Made by a program: the position numbers and the translations under genes
Shown here: in pieces, positions 43,901 to 54,480 of the stretch
How positions within the stretch are numbered: position 1 is the first letter of the stretch
How the letters are laid out: each line of letters starts with the position of its first letter
The notes under the pieces: model-generated
What the model was told of the DNA's origin: nothing
The model's input: only the letters and a program-made list of their open reading frames with translations
Database searches by the model: none
DNA from: Entomortierella parvispora
Lineage: Eukaryota; Mortierellomycota; Mortierellomycetes; Mortierellales; Mortierellaceae
Direction: 5' to 3'
Assembly: GCA_963573315.1 (NCBI GenBank)
Contig: OY752144.1
Location: 1 to 64,000, forward strand
DNA length: 64,000 nucleotides

Positions 43901-44170
43901 CAGGAAATGATGGTGATGGAACAGCATCGACTGCAGCACCAGCGATACCTGGCCAAACAGCAACAGATGCAACAGCAGCAACAACAGCAACAACAGCAGC
44001 ATGCTGCTGCTGAATCAATCTCGAGCAGCAGCAAGAGTAGCAGCAAGGACAAGGACAAAGACAAAGACAAAGATAAAGATGGCAAGAAGGAAAAGAGCTT
44101 CTTGAAAAAGATGAAGCCTCCAAAACCAACAGTCAGCGGCGCGGACCTGATGAGGAGTGCAGGTTTCTAA
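40925..44170 (+). CDS. Kelch-repeat and BTB-domain protein with polyglutamine-rich regions
   Basis: A single exon of 1081 residues. I took the ATG at 40925; an earlier in-frame GTG is not a likely start. After a short Gln-rich segment, kelch blades are visible (ALHCFGGRLENRDLTNCHYVL, FHTLNAYGTSLVLFGGMG, RWAHMATVLDHYLVVIGGT, IYAFNLTHYKWEQL). They are followed by a BTB fold (LSDMHVASSSGALFGACSTVLATRW, VPVFLHYIYTGALP) with a BACK-like helix. Such proteins often act as adaptors for cullin-3 ligases or in polarity signalling. The last 350 residues have many CAG/CAA-coded Gln runs, a KDKD repeat and a basic end (KKEKSFLKKMKPPKP). Some resemblance to fission yeast Ral2-type kelch proteins is possible but unverified. 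Confidence 0.8.
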   Translation: MMMTVPVGSPGNHGVGLVQTDNGLQYKPLEQVQQQQQQPQPQQPLQHKQQLSTKSLAITSSSTSGIPPPPLMGSAIVLVNDSALHCFGGRLENRDLTNCHYVLDVETGCWETLQAATQVAVATAASATDPSIMLSLSLTTDPVDTNSESLSMPPQPRYFHTLNAYGTSLVLFGGMGRVPGDEDEENGNNGSIKDEGAADQSSGRLEALNDLYVFDIITQRWQQKHPPVNQHSPKPRWAHMATVLDHYLVVIGGTDTLKAYVEDACVLDLQTWEWVASIQNIGQCGTYRTVAATGPSKQSSTMSEPASPSFPSSGASSPQTSANLTWPESGPVDAMASISMVLSGQISAPSSLSNSSAKEGEDSESTVSSSRDRHSQQKQKQPERLMSGELTPAFRTGREVPSIYLYSNFNFQHLQRELKVITPHYTHPPPSYAEQPALSSPPPSFSLVEKSQALNMMGQDLPPGLRFPQGHVYQNQLIISGTLMAQGKKPTLAIYAFNLTHYKWEQLSTDTTLEIGSWNRTVLHPATGTLLVFGNYHSDAEADYSNRLQHHDHLMMINLQAYGLYERPIPSLPQCGQDLGSDLLLNPNLSDMHVASSSGALFGACSTVLATRWPEFSTLLLSPPYVTPLILTLPVPDEVVPVFLHYIYTGALPNITAGVADYLLILARKYELNGLYALTMDALHEMVVHNPIRIHTVALMAGELGLQARAVALAMTTAAMAMQQSPSLQPPPTLPRETADGKKDLPPIPAMKGNVSPISLNRRLSAGVTRPHSGRVPPPPVRPPQLELPQHHQQELPGLPQSPPFQPQQQLVQPLLQSQLLQQLQHNQHHQRTGSIQSVNTEGGQMLVDGLYQQYTGAQRPPQPLTIPEEFESEQSVTMRTGYAHNNGANNYAASYVSTSSGGSSGYLRQQQQQQSQSQGAVYQNAYPSPISPSFQQHPFGSLSVPSGFEEYQQQLQQLPLSPQQQQQLFFAQQQEYIQQQQLLYEQEHLRGQEMMVMEQHRLQHQRYLAKQQQMQQQQQQQQQQHAAAESISSSSKSSSKDKDKDKDKDKDGKKEKSFLKKMKPPKPTVSGADLMRSAGF

Positions 44171-44555
44171 CGGAATTCTGAGGTGTCATTGAGACGGTTC
44201 GCTCGCTGCTTTTCCATACTCCATCCTTCTTGCTCTGAAAGCTGTTGGTTTACTATACATAGCTGTTCTAGCCTTTAATCGTTATAAACCTCCTTATTAT
44301 GTTCTAATCTTATCAAAGAATACAAGAACAAACAAACAGAAAACCCAGTCATTGAGCTGATGGTGAACAATTATGAACAATGGTAAGCAGTTGAACCATT
44401 CGAGTCTCGGTTCCTATTCTGATGCACCAACAAATGTCAATCATTCAAAAGCTCGCTGTACTCTTTTATTCCATCTGATGATAATTTGTAGACGGGTGAA
44501 GGGTGAGGAAGAAGAAAGGGAAGCAATTGTATGAGATATATATGAGAAGAGATGC

Positions 44556-46440
44556 TTAAGCAGAAGGGAAAGCGTTGAGGATAGAGGCAAAGTCGGCACC
44601 AACGGCAACGTTGCTGGGAGCCAAGCCCAAGGACTGGGTGGACAGATCAAAGCTCTGGACATTGCCATTGTTGTTGAAGATCATGTTTGCGACCAACTGG
44701 AGGTTGACGGGGATGTTGCCGTTTGCAGTACCGTAGTTGACAATATCGACCCAAACAGGCTTCATGGCGGCGGTCAAAGGCGAGGACGAAATCTGAACAC
44801 CAAAGGTGACGGTGGCCTGACCGGTTCCCTGGACGCTGTAGGTAAGATCATCCATGAATTCAAACAGATTCGTTCCATCAGCCTGGAAAGAGACGTTGAT
44901 GACCTGAGCAAGAGAGATGCCAGCGCCGGGCGATACCATTTGCAAGGGGAATCCGTAGTAAGGACTCTGGAACGTGGCAGTGGCCTGAAGGATCAAATCA
45001 GTGTTGGTCGTGGGGGTCGTCTTCAAGGACCAGTCCAGGTATGGGGGCTGAGAAATGTTCAAACCGGCCAATCCGCCTGGAATGAACAAGTTGGACTTGA
45101 GGGCGGCCAAACCAGCGTTCAAGGCGGCATTGGTGGAAGTTTCGCTGTATCCAGTCAAGACAAGAGTCTCGTTAGTACCTCCAAACAAGGCGCCCAGGAA
45201 GGCAGCTCCGGCGGGGAGGGACTGATCCAAGACCGTGGCCGAGGCAACCAGGTTATCGCCTGGAACCAGGGTCAAATCAGTAATGGTCGAGTTACCGACG
45301 GGGCCGGCACCGGAAGCGGTAGCAAAGTTAATATTGCCGAGCTTTAAGCTCAAGTTGGTGGGGTTATGAATCTTGATGATCGACTCCAAAATGATCGCGC
45401 CTGGGTCAGACGTGAAATCAGAGTTGACCTGGTAGATGTAGGTCATGCCTTGGAGGTTGTTCAAGCCCTCGAATTGAGTCGTGGCCTCGAAGCCGATACC
45501 GGGGATGGTAAGTTGACCAAAGATACCCAAGTTCAACTTAACATCGACAGCTCCTTGGAGGGTCACGGGGTGGGAAGCCGTGGTGGAGAGGGCGCTAATA
45601 AAGTTGGAGAAGGCAGCTTGCGACGTGGGGAAGACGTTCAAGGTCGAGGAAGCGAAAGATGTTGTCAGAGTTCCACCACTGACACTGGCGGCACTCCAAG
45701 GGGTGTCAATGTTGCCGAGTTGGACACCATTGTCGACCAGGATAATGTGCTGTTGGACAGAGTCAATGGGCAAAGTGATGCCGGGGATGGAGAGCATCGT
45801 GGCAACAACGCTGCTGGACGAGGTCGTAGGTGCCCAGATATTGGCGGGTGTGAAGTCCATGGACATCTGGTTGATGGAGATGGTCTTGATCAAGCCAAGG
45901 TTGACCTGCGGAAAGAAATCCAATTGACCATGGCCGACGATGAGAGCGATCGCAAGGGCGAGGATGAGACCAAAGGAAGAAGGAAACATTGTTAGTTCGA
46001 CAGTAACATACATTCTTTTCTTTATCCAAACGAGAAGGCGAGAAGCGAGAAACCGAAGTGCCGACTTACAGCAACAGCAGCTTGGCAGCTTCCTGGCCAA
46101 GCACCGGTGAGGATGAGGCTATGGACATACAAGAGGGAAACAAATCGTGAGCAGAGGGGACAAGAAAACGAAAGGGTGAGATTGTGGGAGGACAGGCAAT
46201 CTATTCTCTTTCTAAAGTGCAGCGCGCAGTTGTGCTTGGTTCGCTATTCTGTCAGATGTTTGTGGGGAGGAAAAAAACATCCCAAGCGACCCCCGGAGTC
46301 GTTGTTGTTGTTCCTTACTTGAGAAAGCAGGCAGCAATACGGTCAGAGTTGGCATCGCGTTTTTCAATCTCAATGGGTGCAGCGACGGCGACTGATGCGA
46401 GCAGAGCGCCGAGGGCAGCTGCCTTCAGAGAGAACTTCAT
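44556..46440 (-). CDS. Secreted or surface protein, DUF3712-type
   Basis: Exons 46440-46319, 46118-46070 and 45905-44556 give 506 residues. The start MKFSLKAAALGALLASVAVAA is a signal peptide, followed by a Kex2-like EKR. The body is rich in Ser, Thr, Ala and Gly, starts INQMSMDFTPANIWAPTTSSS and repeats beta-rich segments, as in fungal DUF3712 proteins with LEA14/AsmA-like folds. Many NxS/T sites suggest glycosylation. There is no C-terminal membrane span, so it may be secreted. Exon 2 is only 49 bp. The uninterrupted frame upstream of exon 3 (ending with ATG-like starts at 46100) is intron translation. Function is unknown in the family. Confidence 0.72.
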
Positions 46441-46575
46441 GGTTGGATGAAAGGGGTGGAGGGGGAGGGGGAGGGAGGGAGGTGGGGTAGGGGTTAATTA
46501 GAGATGGATATCTGAAGAGAAAAGGGAAAGAAAAAAGAAAAGAAAGAGCTGGGACAAAGTGAAGGATGGACAGTC

Positions 46576-46581
46576 TTTATA
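46576..46581 (-). promoter_or_regulatory. TATA box of the DUF3712-type gene
   Basis: TATAAA on the minus strand, about 135 bases before the ATG at 46440. The other two secreted-protein genes in this window also have a TATA box at about 90-110 bases. Confidence 0.5.
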
Positions 46582-48812
46582 CGTCCTTGCAGGGCGATGG
46601 TCGCGAGTGGGACGATTGGCAGGTCAGGGTGTGAGAACAGAGCAAGTCCCATCGACAGATGGCACGGAAAGGTGGAGAGACAGGACATCAACAGACGTGG
46701 GGTTAGAACCTTCTTGTGGCCGTCCTCTTTAAAGAGTGCAAGATGAATGGGGACACAGAAGTCGGGCGGAAGCGTCTGTTCTCTTTTTTCTGTCAACAAA
46801 CAATGGTCCACTCCTCGTCCTTCTTCCACCATTGACCAGCTGCAGTCGTACCACTCAACCCAGACTCTGTCGATCGAGGCGGGGCGAGGGCTTGCTGGAT
46901 GAGGCCCAAAGAAGCCCGGCAGTTTGCTGTTCTGTAATCAGTAGCTCGCTGTTCCGTCTGTGGCCCGTTGGCATTGTGATGAGCGCATCTCGTGTTCTCT
47001 CGGCAGAGTGAGATGAGAGCCAGCGGACTACAAGGGAGGCGAAAGGGGGAGGGCAAAAAAAGGAAGAATGAGCATCCGTCAAGCTAAGGGCTCAAACTTC
47101 TCTTGGAGCAGGCACTCAAACATTCCACAGAGGAGGAGACATGGAAACCGTTGTTTTTGCGAATGATGAACACAACAGACACCTCGCAAACAAAACACAA
47201 AAAACATGTCTCCCTTCTGTCTGGTCCATTCCACCCTTTCTGTTTTGCCGTTATTGTTCTCGACCAGTCCCTCTCATCTCGGCTCTCACAGCTCACGTTG
47301 GGGCTTTGTTCTGCTACTGCCTCTCTCTATTCAGTTCAAAGTGAAGTCTGGGCACGAGAAGGAAAGCTCAATACAGTCAGTATTCAATAATACACCAGTG
47401 GGCTACATGCACATGTCGCGCGTCTCTTTCAGAAAACGAGAGGGTCCAAGCGTCCGATACAGAGCAGAGAACCCAAATAGACCAGAAAGTCAGGCCTCCG
47501 GCGTCGGAAACACGTCCGCCTGCGGTTTCTCATTCTCACCAGCTTCTCATTTGATGGTCCAGCATTAGCTCAGGCGGAATGACAGTTCTCAGGAAAGTCT
47601 TGTCAAGGAAGGATGGACAAGCTCTCATTCAGCATGTGGCGTACGAAGTGAACGAGCTCAGTCAGAGAATCAAGATCGGTGCAAATATTCTGCAACAGGG
47701 ACAAACTTGTCCTTTTTTGTCGAAAGGTGAAAAGGAGCCTTCCAGAGCGGGATGCAGTTTGCCCTGAAAATTCTCTGCACGAACACTCTCACTGCCAGCT
47801 TTTCAATACAAAGGGCGTACAAAGAACGAGGTAAACCCTATTGAGTGATTTGTTTGTCTCTTTCTGGAGTAAGGGGAGGCAAGAAAAGAGTAGCGCCCCA
47901 ATCAAGGTTCATTGTTAAACAGACGCGTCGCGCAGACCCCTCTTCTCTCTCCACACGCTCTCTCACTTTTTATCCGAGCCATTGCTCCACAACAATCTAC
48001 AAGCTGATGATAGTAGTCTCATTGCGTGCTCTTCCCAATGTTTTCTCTGTTGTTGTTTTGGTAGCAAGGTATTAAATCTTTATAATCTCGTATCTGCGTC
48101 AGCTTCCTTGTCCCACCCCTCGCCCTCAGTCTGTTTGTGCCCTCCAGTCAGCTCTTTTTGAGTTGTGCATGCATCACGCCCAGACTTTGGGCCGTTGAGA
48201 TTCATATCCCCTCGGGACAAAACAAAATCAAATCATTGGGCAACTGGCAGTCTGAACGCGGAACGTCTACGAGGACTCAATGTTTTTGATGCAAATGTGC
48301 GTAACCTGGGACAAAGGGGTTGCATTACAATCCAACACCTGCAAGATCCCAATGATGGCTTCTCCGTGCCTTGGTTCGCAGGGTGCAGGCGCGAACTTTC
48401 CTCAATGCTTCCCCCGATTGAAAACGGAAGCACCGATGCTCAACTGACGTTCGCTTTCTCTCAGTCTCTTTGGGCTTTGTATTGTCATACGCCTCCTCGA
48501 TAGAAGATCAAGGGATAAGCGACTAGAAAAAGGGACAAGATTGCAGTGGCGCTCTTCACGGCGAAGGAGATCCCAAGAAGCTATCGTCAACTATCTCCCC
48601 TTGACCCCTCGCCTGGGTGGTCTCCATCATGTTTTGCATCCCTTCCTTTTCCTTCTTTACATGCTAGGATGTGCGCTGCACCGTCCGTGAATGAGGGTGC
48701 AAGGGAACAAGTACAGTACAAGGTGCCGAGGACAATTGCTGCTTACGCCTCAGAACCTCCTTGCCTTGCCTCCTTCCTCAATCCCAACCACCTGAGTGGC
48801 AATCACCTCCAA
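46582..48812. other. Unassigned intergenic stretch
   Basis: About 2.2 kb between divergent secreted-protein genes. The ORFs are short, lack family signatures and have no coherent splicing. I see no RNA gene. Confidence 0.5.
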
Positions 48813-48818
48813 TATAAA
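48813..48818 (+). promoter_or_regulatory. TATA box of the PR-1/CAP gene
   Basis: TATAAA within CAATATAAAGACG, about 106 bases before the ATG at 48924. Confidence 0.55.
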
Positions 48819-48923
48819 GACGTGTGCCTTCTGTTACTAGAGCTCAACGCTTTGTTCATCCATCCATCTCAGCTTTCATGCCCCATCCAGAACCTTGTTC
48901 ACAACGGTTGCCATTTTTCATCC

Positions 48924-51294
48924 ATGTTAACCTATTTCCAACGATGTCTTTTTGCCCTGATCTTGTTCACACTTGCACTGGTGACATGGGGAGTAACGGC
49001 GCGACCCCTTCCAATCCTTGAACAAACCAGTGTAGGTGGCACGGCTTCCTCCCCTTCATCACAGTCCACGGCGCCTCTTGCCCTTTCTCCAGAAACAGCG
49101 AATATGCCTGCCACAGGATCTTCGGTTTTGCCTTCGCCGCGTGTCGAGGACACCGCTGTCCCAGTGGCTGAAAATATCCAAGAGACCTCAAAGGCAATCA
49201 CCACTGCAGAAGTCACCGAGCAGAACAACCCTGCAGGACCTGTGGTGCAGTCAATTGCAACGGCTGCAACGGCTGACGAAAATCCACCAGAGGTCATAGA
49301 AAACCCCCCTACTCCTCAAGATAACAAGATTGCGGCAGTTGTTGAAGATAAGGAAGAAACAACAACTCCAGAAGGGCCTAAACCACAAGCAGCCGACAGT
49401 GCAACAGTCATCCCTGCAAAATCACCACAGTCCGTGGAGACTTTGGTTTCCGAACCCATTAAACAGGAAAAGGAACATGAATCTGTCGTTCCGGAGAACA
49501 AGGAGGATCCCGTAGCGGCTACCTCCACCCCAGATGCTGAGAAAGCAGAGCCCCCTACACCAGAGAAAACAGAGACTGACGTCCCCAATCCCCAAAAAGA
49601 TGTAACTGCAGACTCTTCGCATGTCGAAGAGGTCATGCCCCACATAGATCAGGCTCAGGCCCACAACGATCTCTTACCAGAAACGACGTCTGCGCCCATG
49701 GTGGAGAATTTTTCACCTGCGGTGGAAAATGTCACACCTGTTGCAGAGAATGTTGCACCCGTTGCGGAGAACGTTGCACCCGTTGCAGAGAACGTTGCAC
49801 TTGTTGTTGAAAATGTCGCACCCGCTGCAGAGAATGTTGCGCCCGTGGTGGAGAACACGCCCGTTGTAGAGAATGATACTCCCGTGGTGGAGAACGTTGC
49901 GCCTGCAGAGGATAATGTTACGCCCATGGTGGAGAATGCGCCCGTTGCAGAGAATGGTACTCCTGCGGAGGAGAAAGCTGCACCCGTTGTAGAGAATGTT
50001 GCGCCTGCGGAGGAGAACGTTGCGCCTGTGGTGAAGAACGTTGCGCCGGTGGTTGAGAATGTTGCGCCTGTGGAGAAGAATGTTGCGCCTGTGGTGGAGA
50101 ACACGCCCGTTGCAGAGAATGATTCCCCTGTGGTGGAGAATGATGCTCCCATGGTGGAGAACACGCCCGTAGCAGAAAAGGGTATTCCCGTGACGGAGAA
50201 AGTTGCCCCCGTTGTAGAGAACGTTGCGACTGTCGAGGAGAATGTTGCACCCCCGGTGGAGAACGTTACGCCTACTCCTTCAAACACAGATGCGGCCACC
50301 ACAGAAGAACCCCCGAAAAAGGACACTATACCTGATGCCAACCAAGGGTCTATGGTCGATCCAAAGCCCAAGAACCCCGAACCTCAAGGCACGGAAGTAG
50401 CTGCGCCTGCGACCGAGTCCTCCCCTGCAGGGACAGAAAGGGAGCCTGCAGCGCCGATTACACAGAGTACAACTACAGACGATCACGAAGATTCACACAC
50501 ACATCCTGTAGCCAAACATCACAAGGACCACAGTGATGTCCAAACGGCCGACCTCTTTTCTGACATCTTTGATGAAAAAACCACTGAACCAAAACCGGCA
50601 GCTGGGGATAACAGCCCTGCAGATCCTCTCCGGAACAAGATCCTGCCGCCAATCAATGATAAGAGAGCTCGACACGGGTCGGCGCCACTGACCTGGAACG
50701 CGACTCTAGCGCACATGGCTTCTCTAAGACTCAAAGACCAATGCGTAATGCCTTACGACCAGGAGCGCGATCGAGTAAGTCCTGTCTTTGCTATTCATCA
50801 ATTGGTCCGCCAGAAGACACTGTTGTTGAACCTACCCTGTTGTGGATAATAGCGCGGGGTCACCTATGCACAGATCAAGAATGTGGACAAGGCTACTGGG
50901 CCAGACATCAGCCGGGCTGTTGATGATTGGTATAACGAAGGATCATCTTTCGACTTCAGTAATCCGACTCGCAAAGATGGTAAGGACAGCAACCAGTCTG
51001 CAACCGAGTACTTCTTTCACGAAAGAAAAATTGCTAAACATTCAACTCTTCATCCTAGTCTACCAATATTTTGTGCAAATGGTATGGCGTGCAACAACCC
51101 AGGTCGGATGCGCAACCATGGAATGCGGTGACCAAGATAATTCCGTGGGCCTCTTTTGCATCTGGGATCCAGCCGGGAACGCTGTCATTGAGAACATTCC
51201 CCTAAAGCCCGATGGAACACCTGAGAACGTCGACATTAACAAGAAGATTAGAAAGAATGTCCGCCCCGCAGAACGACCCCACGCCCCAAAATAA
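48924..51294 (+). CDS. Secreted PR-1/CAP-domain protein with heptapeptide repeat region
   Basis: Exons 48924-50774, 50853-50979 and 51059-51294 give 737 residues. The signal peptide is at residues 1-26 (LFALILFTLALVTWGVTA). Residues 27-250 are acidic, Pro/Thr-rich and disordered. About 28 imperfect heptads of VVENVAP type follow (residues about 257-451), then another disordered stretch. The last 170 residues form a CAP domain: NKILPPINDKRARHGSAPL, TWNATLAHMA, YAQIKNVDKATG, then the CAP2-like signature YQYFVQMVWRATTQVGCA. CAP proteins in fungi (Pry, PR-1-like) bind sterols and export lipids or act in host interaction. The repeat stalk may project the domain from the wall. The frame is open far upstream (48546), but the ATG at 48924 is the one followed by a signal peptide. 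Confidence 0.88.
49692..50276 (+). repeat. Coding minisatellite, 21-bp unit, about 28 copies
   Basis: Imperfect units of the type GTTGCRCCYGTKGTRGAGAAY code for the heptad VVENVAP and variants (VAENVAP, MVENAP, AEENVAP). A few units are one residue shorter or longer. The reverse strand is also open over this stretch because the unit length is a multiple of three. Confidence 0.92.
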
Positions 51295-51335
51295 GAATGG
51301 AAGACTTTCTTTCGTTACATTCTCGTTCATCTTTG

Positions 51336-51341
51336 AATAAA
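51336..51341 (+). terminator. Poly(A) signal of the PR-1/CAP gene
   Basis: AATAAA, 42 bases past the stop codon. Confidence 0.5.
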
Positions 51342-51652
51342 TACATTTTTTCTAACTGGATTGCACGTAGCGAGCAAGCAGTCTTTTTGCACTGGATGGC
51401 CAACAAGCTGCAGTGCTGGCAATCTCCAGGGACGGGATGGGGTACAGACCGCCAAAGTATTGGGCCGGACTGAGAAATACTGAAAAAAAATTGAAGTGAC
51501 TCTGTGCTCTCTTTGTTCTTCTCCACAAACCATCCCTTCGCCATTCTCTCTCCCGTCTCTTCCTCCGCTTTGCCCGACAAGACAGCGACCTCGCCCGGCT
51601 ACATCTTCTTTTGCAACTCCTCATCTCCTTCTGTGGCACCTTCAATTCCTGA

Positions 51653-54239
51653 ATGACCTCCAAGCAGATCTCCCCTTCAGCAAGCTCTCCCTCCATCCCC
51701 GACGACGAAGATGCGCAGGCTATGAAACAATTGGAGGAGGAACTCAAGAATGCCGCTCTTCATGGCGACGATGACGACGGACTTGAGGACTCTGCATCCT
51801 CATCCTCTGCATCGTCTTTGAATGGCGCAACAAAGATGCAGGCCAACTTGTTGACCGCCAGAGAACAGGAAGTGGCAGGTAAACAAGACATGGCACTACT
51901 GGGCAGCTACTTGACCCCAAAGATGTACACTTTGACATTGAGAGACGATTAGCCAACAGAAGAATCAACCTCACTGTCAGGATGAGCAGCCATGAACAGA
52001 CTCGCCATCCCCTCCTGCCCGCCTCATCCAGATCACACGCATTCCTTGTGGGCTTGGTTGCACGCGACAATTAATTTCTGCCTGTGGGATGGTGCCACAG
52101 CGCCGTCTGGAAAAATCATCTCGCCGCCCTTGCCCGCCCCTCGTGCGTGCAAAAAACAGTTGTGCCGCTGAATGGTTCCGCAGCTGACGAACGCCCTTGA
52201 TATATTGTCGACCTAGACCAAGGCATGCTGCATGGAGTACAGATCTTTTTCGAGAACGAGTTCATTGAGGCACAGCAGGTCTTTGCCTCCCAGGACCAAG
52301 TCAACCCCATCTACGCTCTCGGCTCAGGTGCACTCGCTTTCATGAAAGGTAATACAGAACCCCCTTGTTGAACCAACCGTCCGTCCGCGCCAATTGGTCC
52401 TGTCAGCCAACTCATGCTTTTTATTTTCCAAAACAACAATCATTAGCATGCATGACTTTTAATGAATCTGATATCCAGAACGCGATCAAGATCCTTCAGC
52501 AAACAGAGACCCTTTGCAATGCTCAGATCCAAGCTGCGCCCAAAAAGACGGTCCCTCTATCCACCTCGATCTCCAAACTAGTCTCGTCCGGCTGGAGCTA
52601 TTTCGGGTACAAGGACACTTCCAAGAGCAAGTCTCCCGCGGGGACCCCCCCACCCCCGCCAAAACATATGACCAATGGCGAGATCCGTGCCAGAGTTGTC
52701 CGAGCCGAGAGCTTGTTGCTGACGTCCTTGATCTTGTTGCTCCAAGAGAGTATCATGAGCTATCTCAAGGCTGGGCTGAATTTGAGAAAAGGTAAGCAAA
52801 GAAGTTCTCCAGGAGGCTTTAAGTGCGTGGAAAGGGAGTCTGTACTGCTTGCTGACCGTGATTTGTTCTTTCTTTAGGCTATAAATCATATGAGAATGTT
52901 TGGGCCGAGCTGAAAACCATGGGCGACGAAGTCGACAGTCTTGTAGACAAGAACACATTGGGAGGAATCCAATTCGGGTAAGAAATCAGCCATGCTGCAA
53001 TGGGGCAGAAGAGACGATCAGTGCCACAGATCTCCCTCTTCCAGATGTTCCTTCGCTCTAATGTTGTCCACCATGTTTGTCGTTAGTCTTGGAACAATTC
53101 ATATTGTGCTCGCGTCCATGCCGGCCAAGATCCTTCGTATCATCTCCTCTTTTGGATACACAGGAGACAAGGCCTTTGGATTCGACTTGGTCTCAAAGTG
53201 TATTGATGGCAAAGGCATTCGTTCGCCTCTTGGGTCCCTCATGTATCTTTCTTACTATACCATCCTCACTGGATTTGCGCCTTCTGTCTTGGGTGATCAC
53301 AACATTCCAATTGCGGACAAAATTCTCAAGGACGCCTTGGCCCAGTACAAGGACTCGGCGTTTTTCTTGTATTTCCAAGGCAGGAATGATCGACTTAAGG
53401 GGCTGACTAAGGAATCGACGAATGCCTTTGAAGTGGCGTCAAGCAAGGCGACCGAGGAATGGGGATCAGAGCTTCAACGATTGTGCGATTACGAACTGGG
53501 CTTGAACTGTGCGATCCTGTTGCAGTGGACAGAAGCGACCGTATACTTTGAGCGCCTGGCCAAGGAAAACTATTGGTCCAAGGCCTTCTTCCTGTACTTC
53601 AAGGCCGCATGCTTGGAGGCGAGTGGGAACAAGGAAGATGCCTTGCCAATCTACCAGCAGATCCCAGGGTTGGTGAACCGGAAATTTGGAGGACGGACGA
53701 TCCTTGTGGAGCAATATGTGAATCGCAAGGTCAAACTGTTTGAACAAAACTCGTTTGCAGACACCAACTTGCCTGTGTTGGAGATTCTCTTGATCTGGAA
53801 CGCGTACTCGTCCATGACTCAGGAGGCACTCCAAAAGTGTCTGTCTCTAGCTGACGCCCAGATTAGCAAGAACCGTGGGTCGAACTCTTTGGATTCTTTG
53901 GCGGTTCTCAAGACCGTCAAGGGAGCCATTTTGCATCAATTGGGTCGTCACAAAGAAGGTGCTGAATCATTGAACTGGGTGTTGGAACTCTCCTCTGGAA
54001 GGATTACGGAGGAGAAGTGGGTCGTTCCATTTGCGTGCTGGGAGGCTGGTGTCGGTAGCTGGATGGAGGACAAGACTTTGGATGGTGACCGGAAATGGAT
54101 TAGGGCCAAGGGATTCTGGGATAGGGCTGTTGGTTACTCGGGCTATGAGTTCGAGTTCCGGTTGTCGATCCGAATTCACGCTGCCATGATGCGGATCCAG
54201 GAGCTGGTCGAGCAGATGAAATTGAAGGCGTTTCACTAG
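51653..54239 (+). CDS. IML2: IML2/TTC39-family TPR protein
   Basis: Exons 51653-51878, 52217-52348, 52447-52791, 52878-52977 and 53087-54239 join in phase (651 residues). After an acidic N-terminus (DDEDAQAMKQLEEELK) comes the family opening, a helical repeat with FFENEFIEAQQVF, then LGTIHIVLASMPAKILRIISSFGYTG and GDKAFGFDLV, diagnostic of IML2/TTC39 (DUF3808), and TPR-like repeats to the end (FLYFQGRNDRLKG, LGLNCAILLQWTEATVYF, FLYFKAACLEASG). Yeast Iml2 sits on the mitochondrial surface and in nuclei and links to lipid droplets and inclusion bodies; animal TTC39 affects lipid metabolism. Intron 1 is long (338 bp). Confidence 0.88.
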
Positions 54240-54480
54240 ACACAAACCTATTGTTAAATAGATGAAATATATATCCTCTTGCTACCTCCCACTTCCTCTT
54301 GACTTGGCCCTCAAAACTGGCAATAGAGAAAGTAGATTGTGCCTTGCGGACAAAATATCATACAAGGGCCATTCCTGTACGGGATACTCCAAGTGAGATC
54401 AACACGTTTTCTTGTTCACGTTTGCTCACTTTATTTCAAATGAGAGTTGGGGGCATATAGTAAATGAAATCTAGTCAAGG

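Noticed and set aside
45366..45995. Plus-strand 209-codon ORF inside the DUF3712-type gene
   Set aside because: Antisense shadow of a clear secreted-protein exon.
49655..50371. Minus-strand ORF of 238 codons with Thr/Ser repeats
   Set aside because: It is the reverse frame of the 21-bp minisatellite, open because the unit is a multiple of three.
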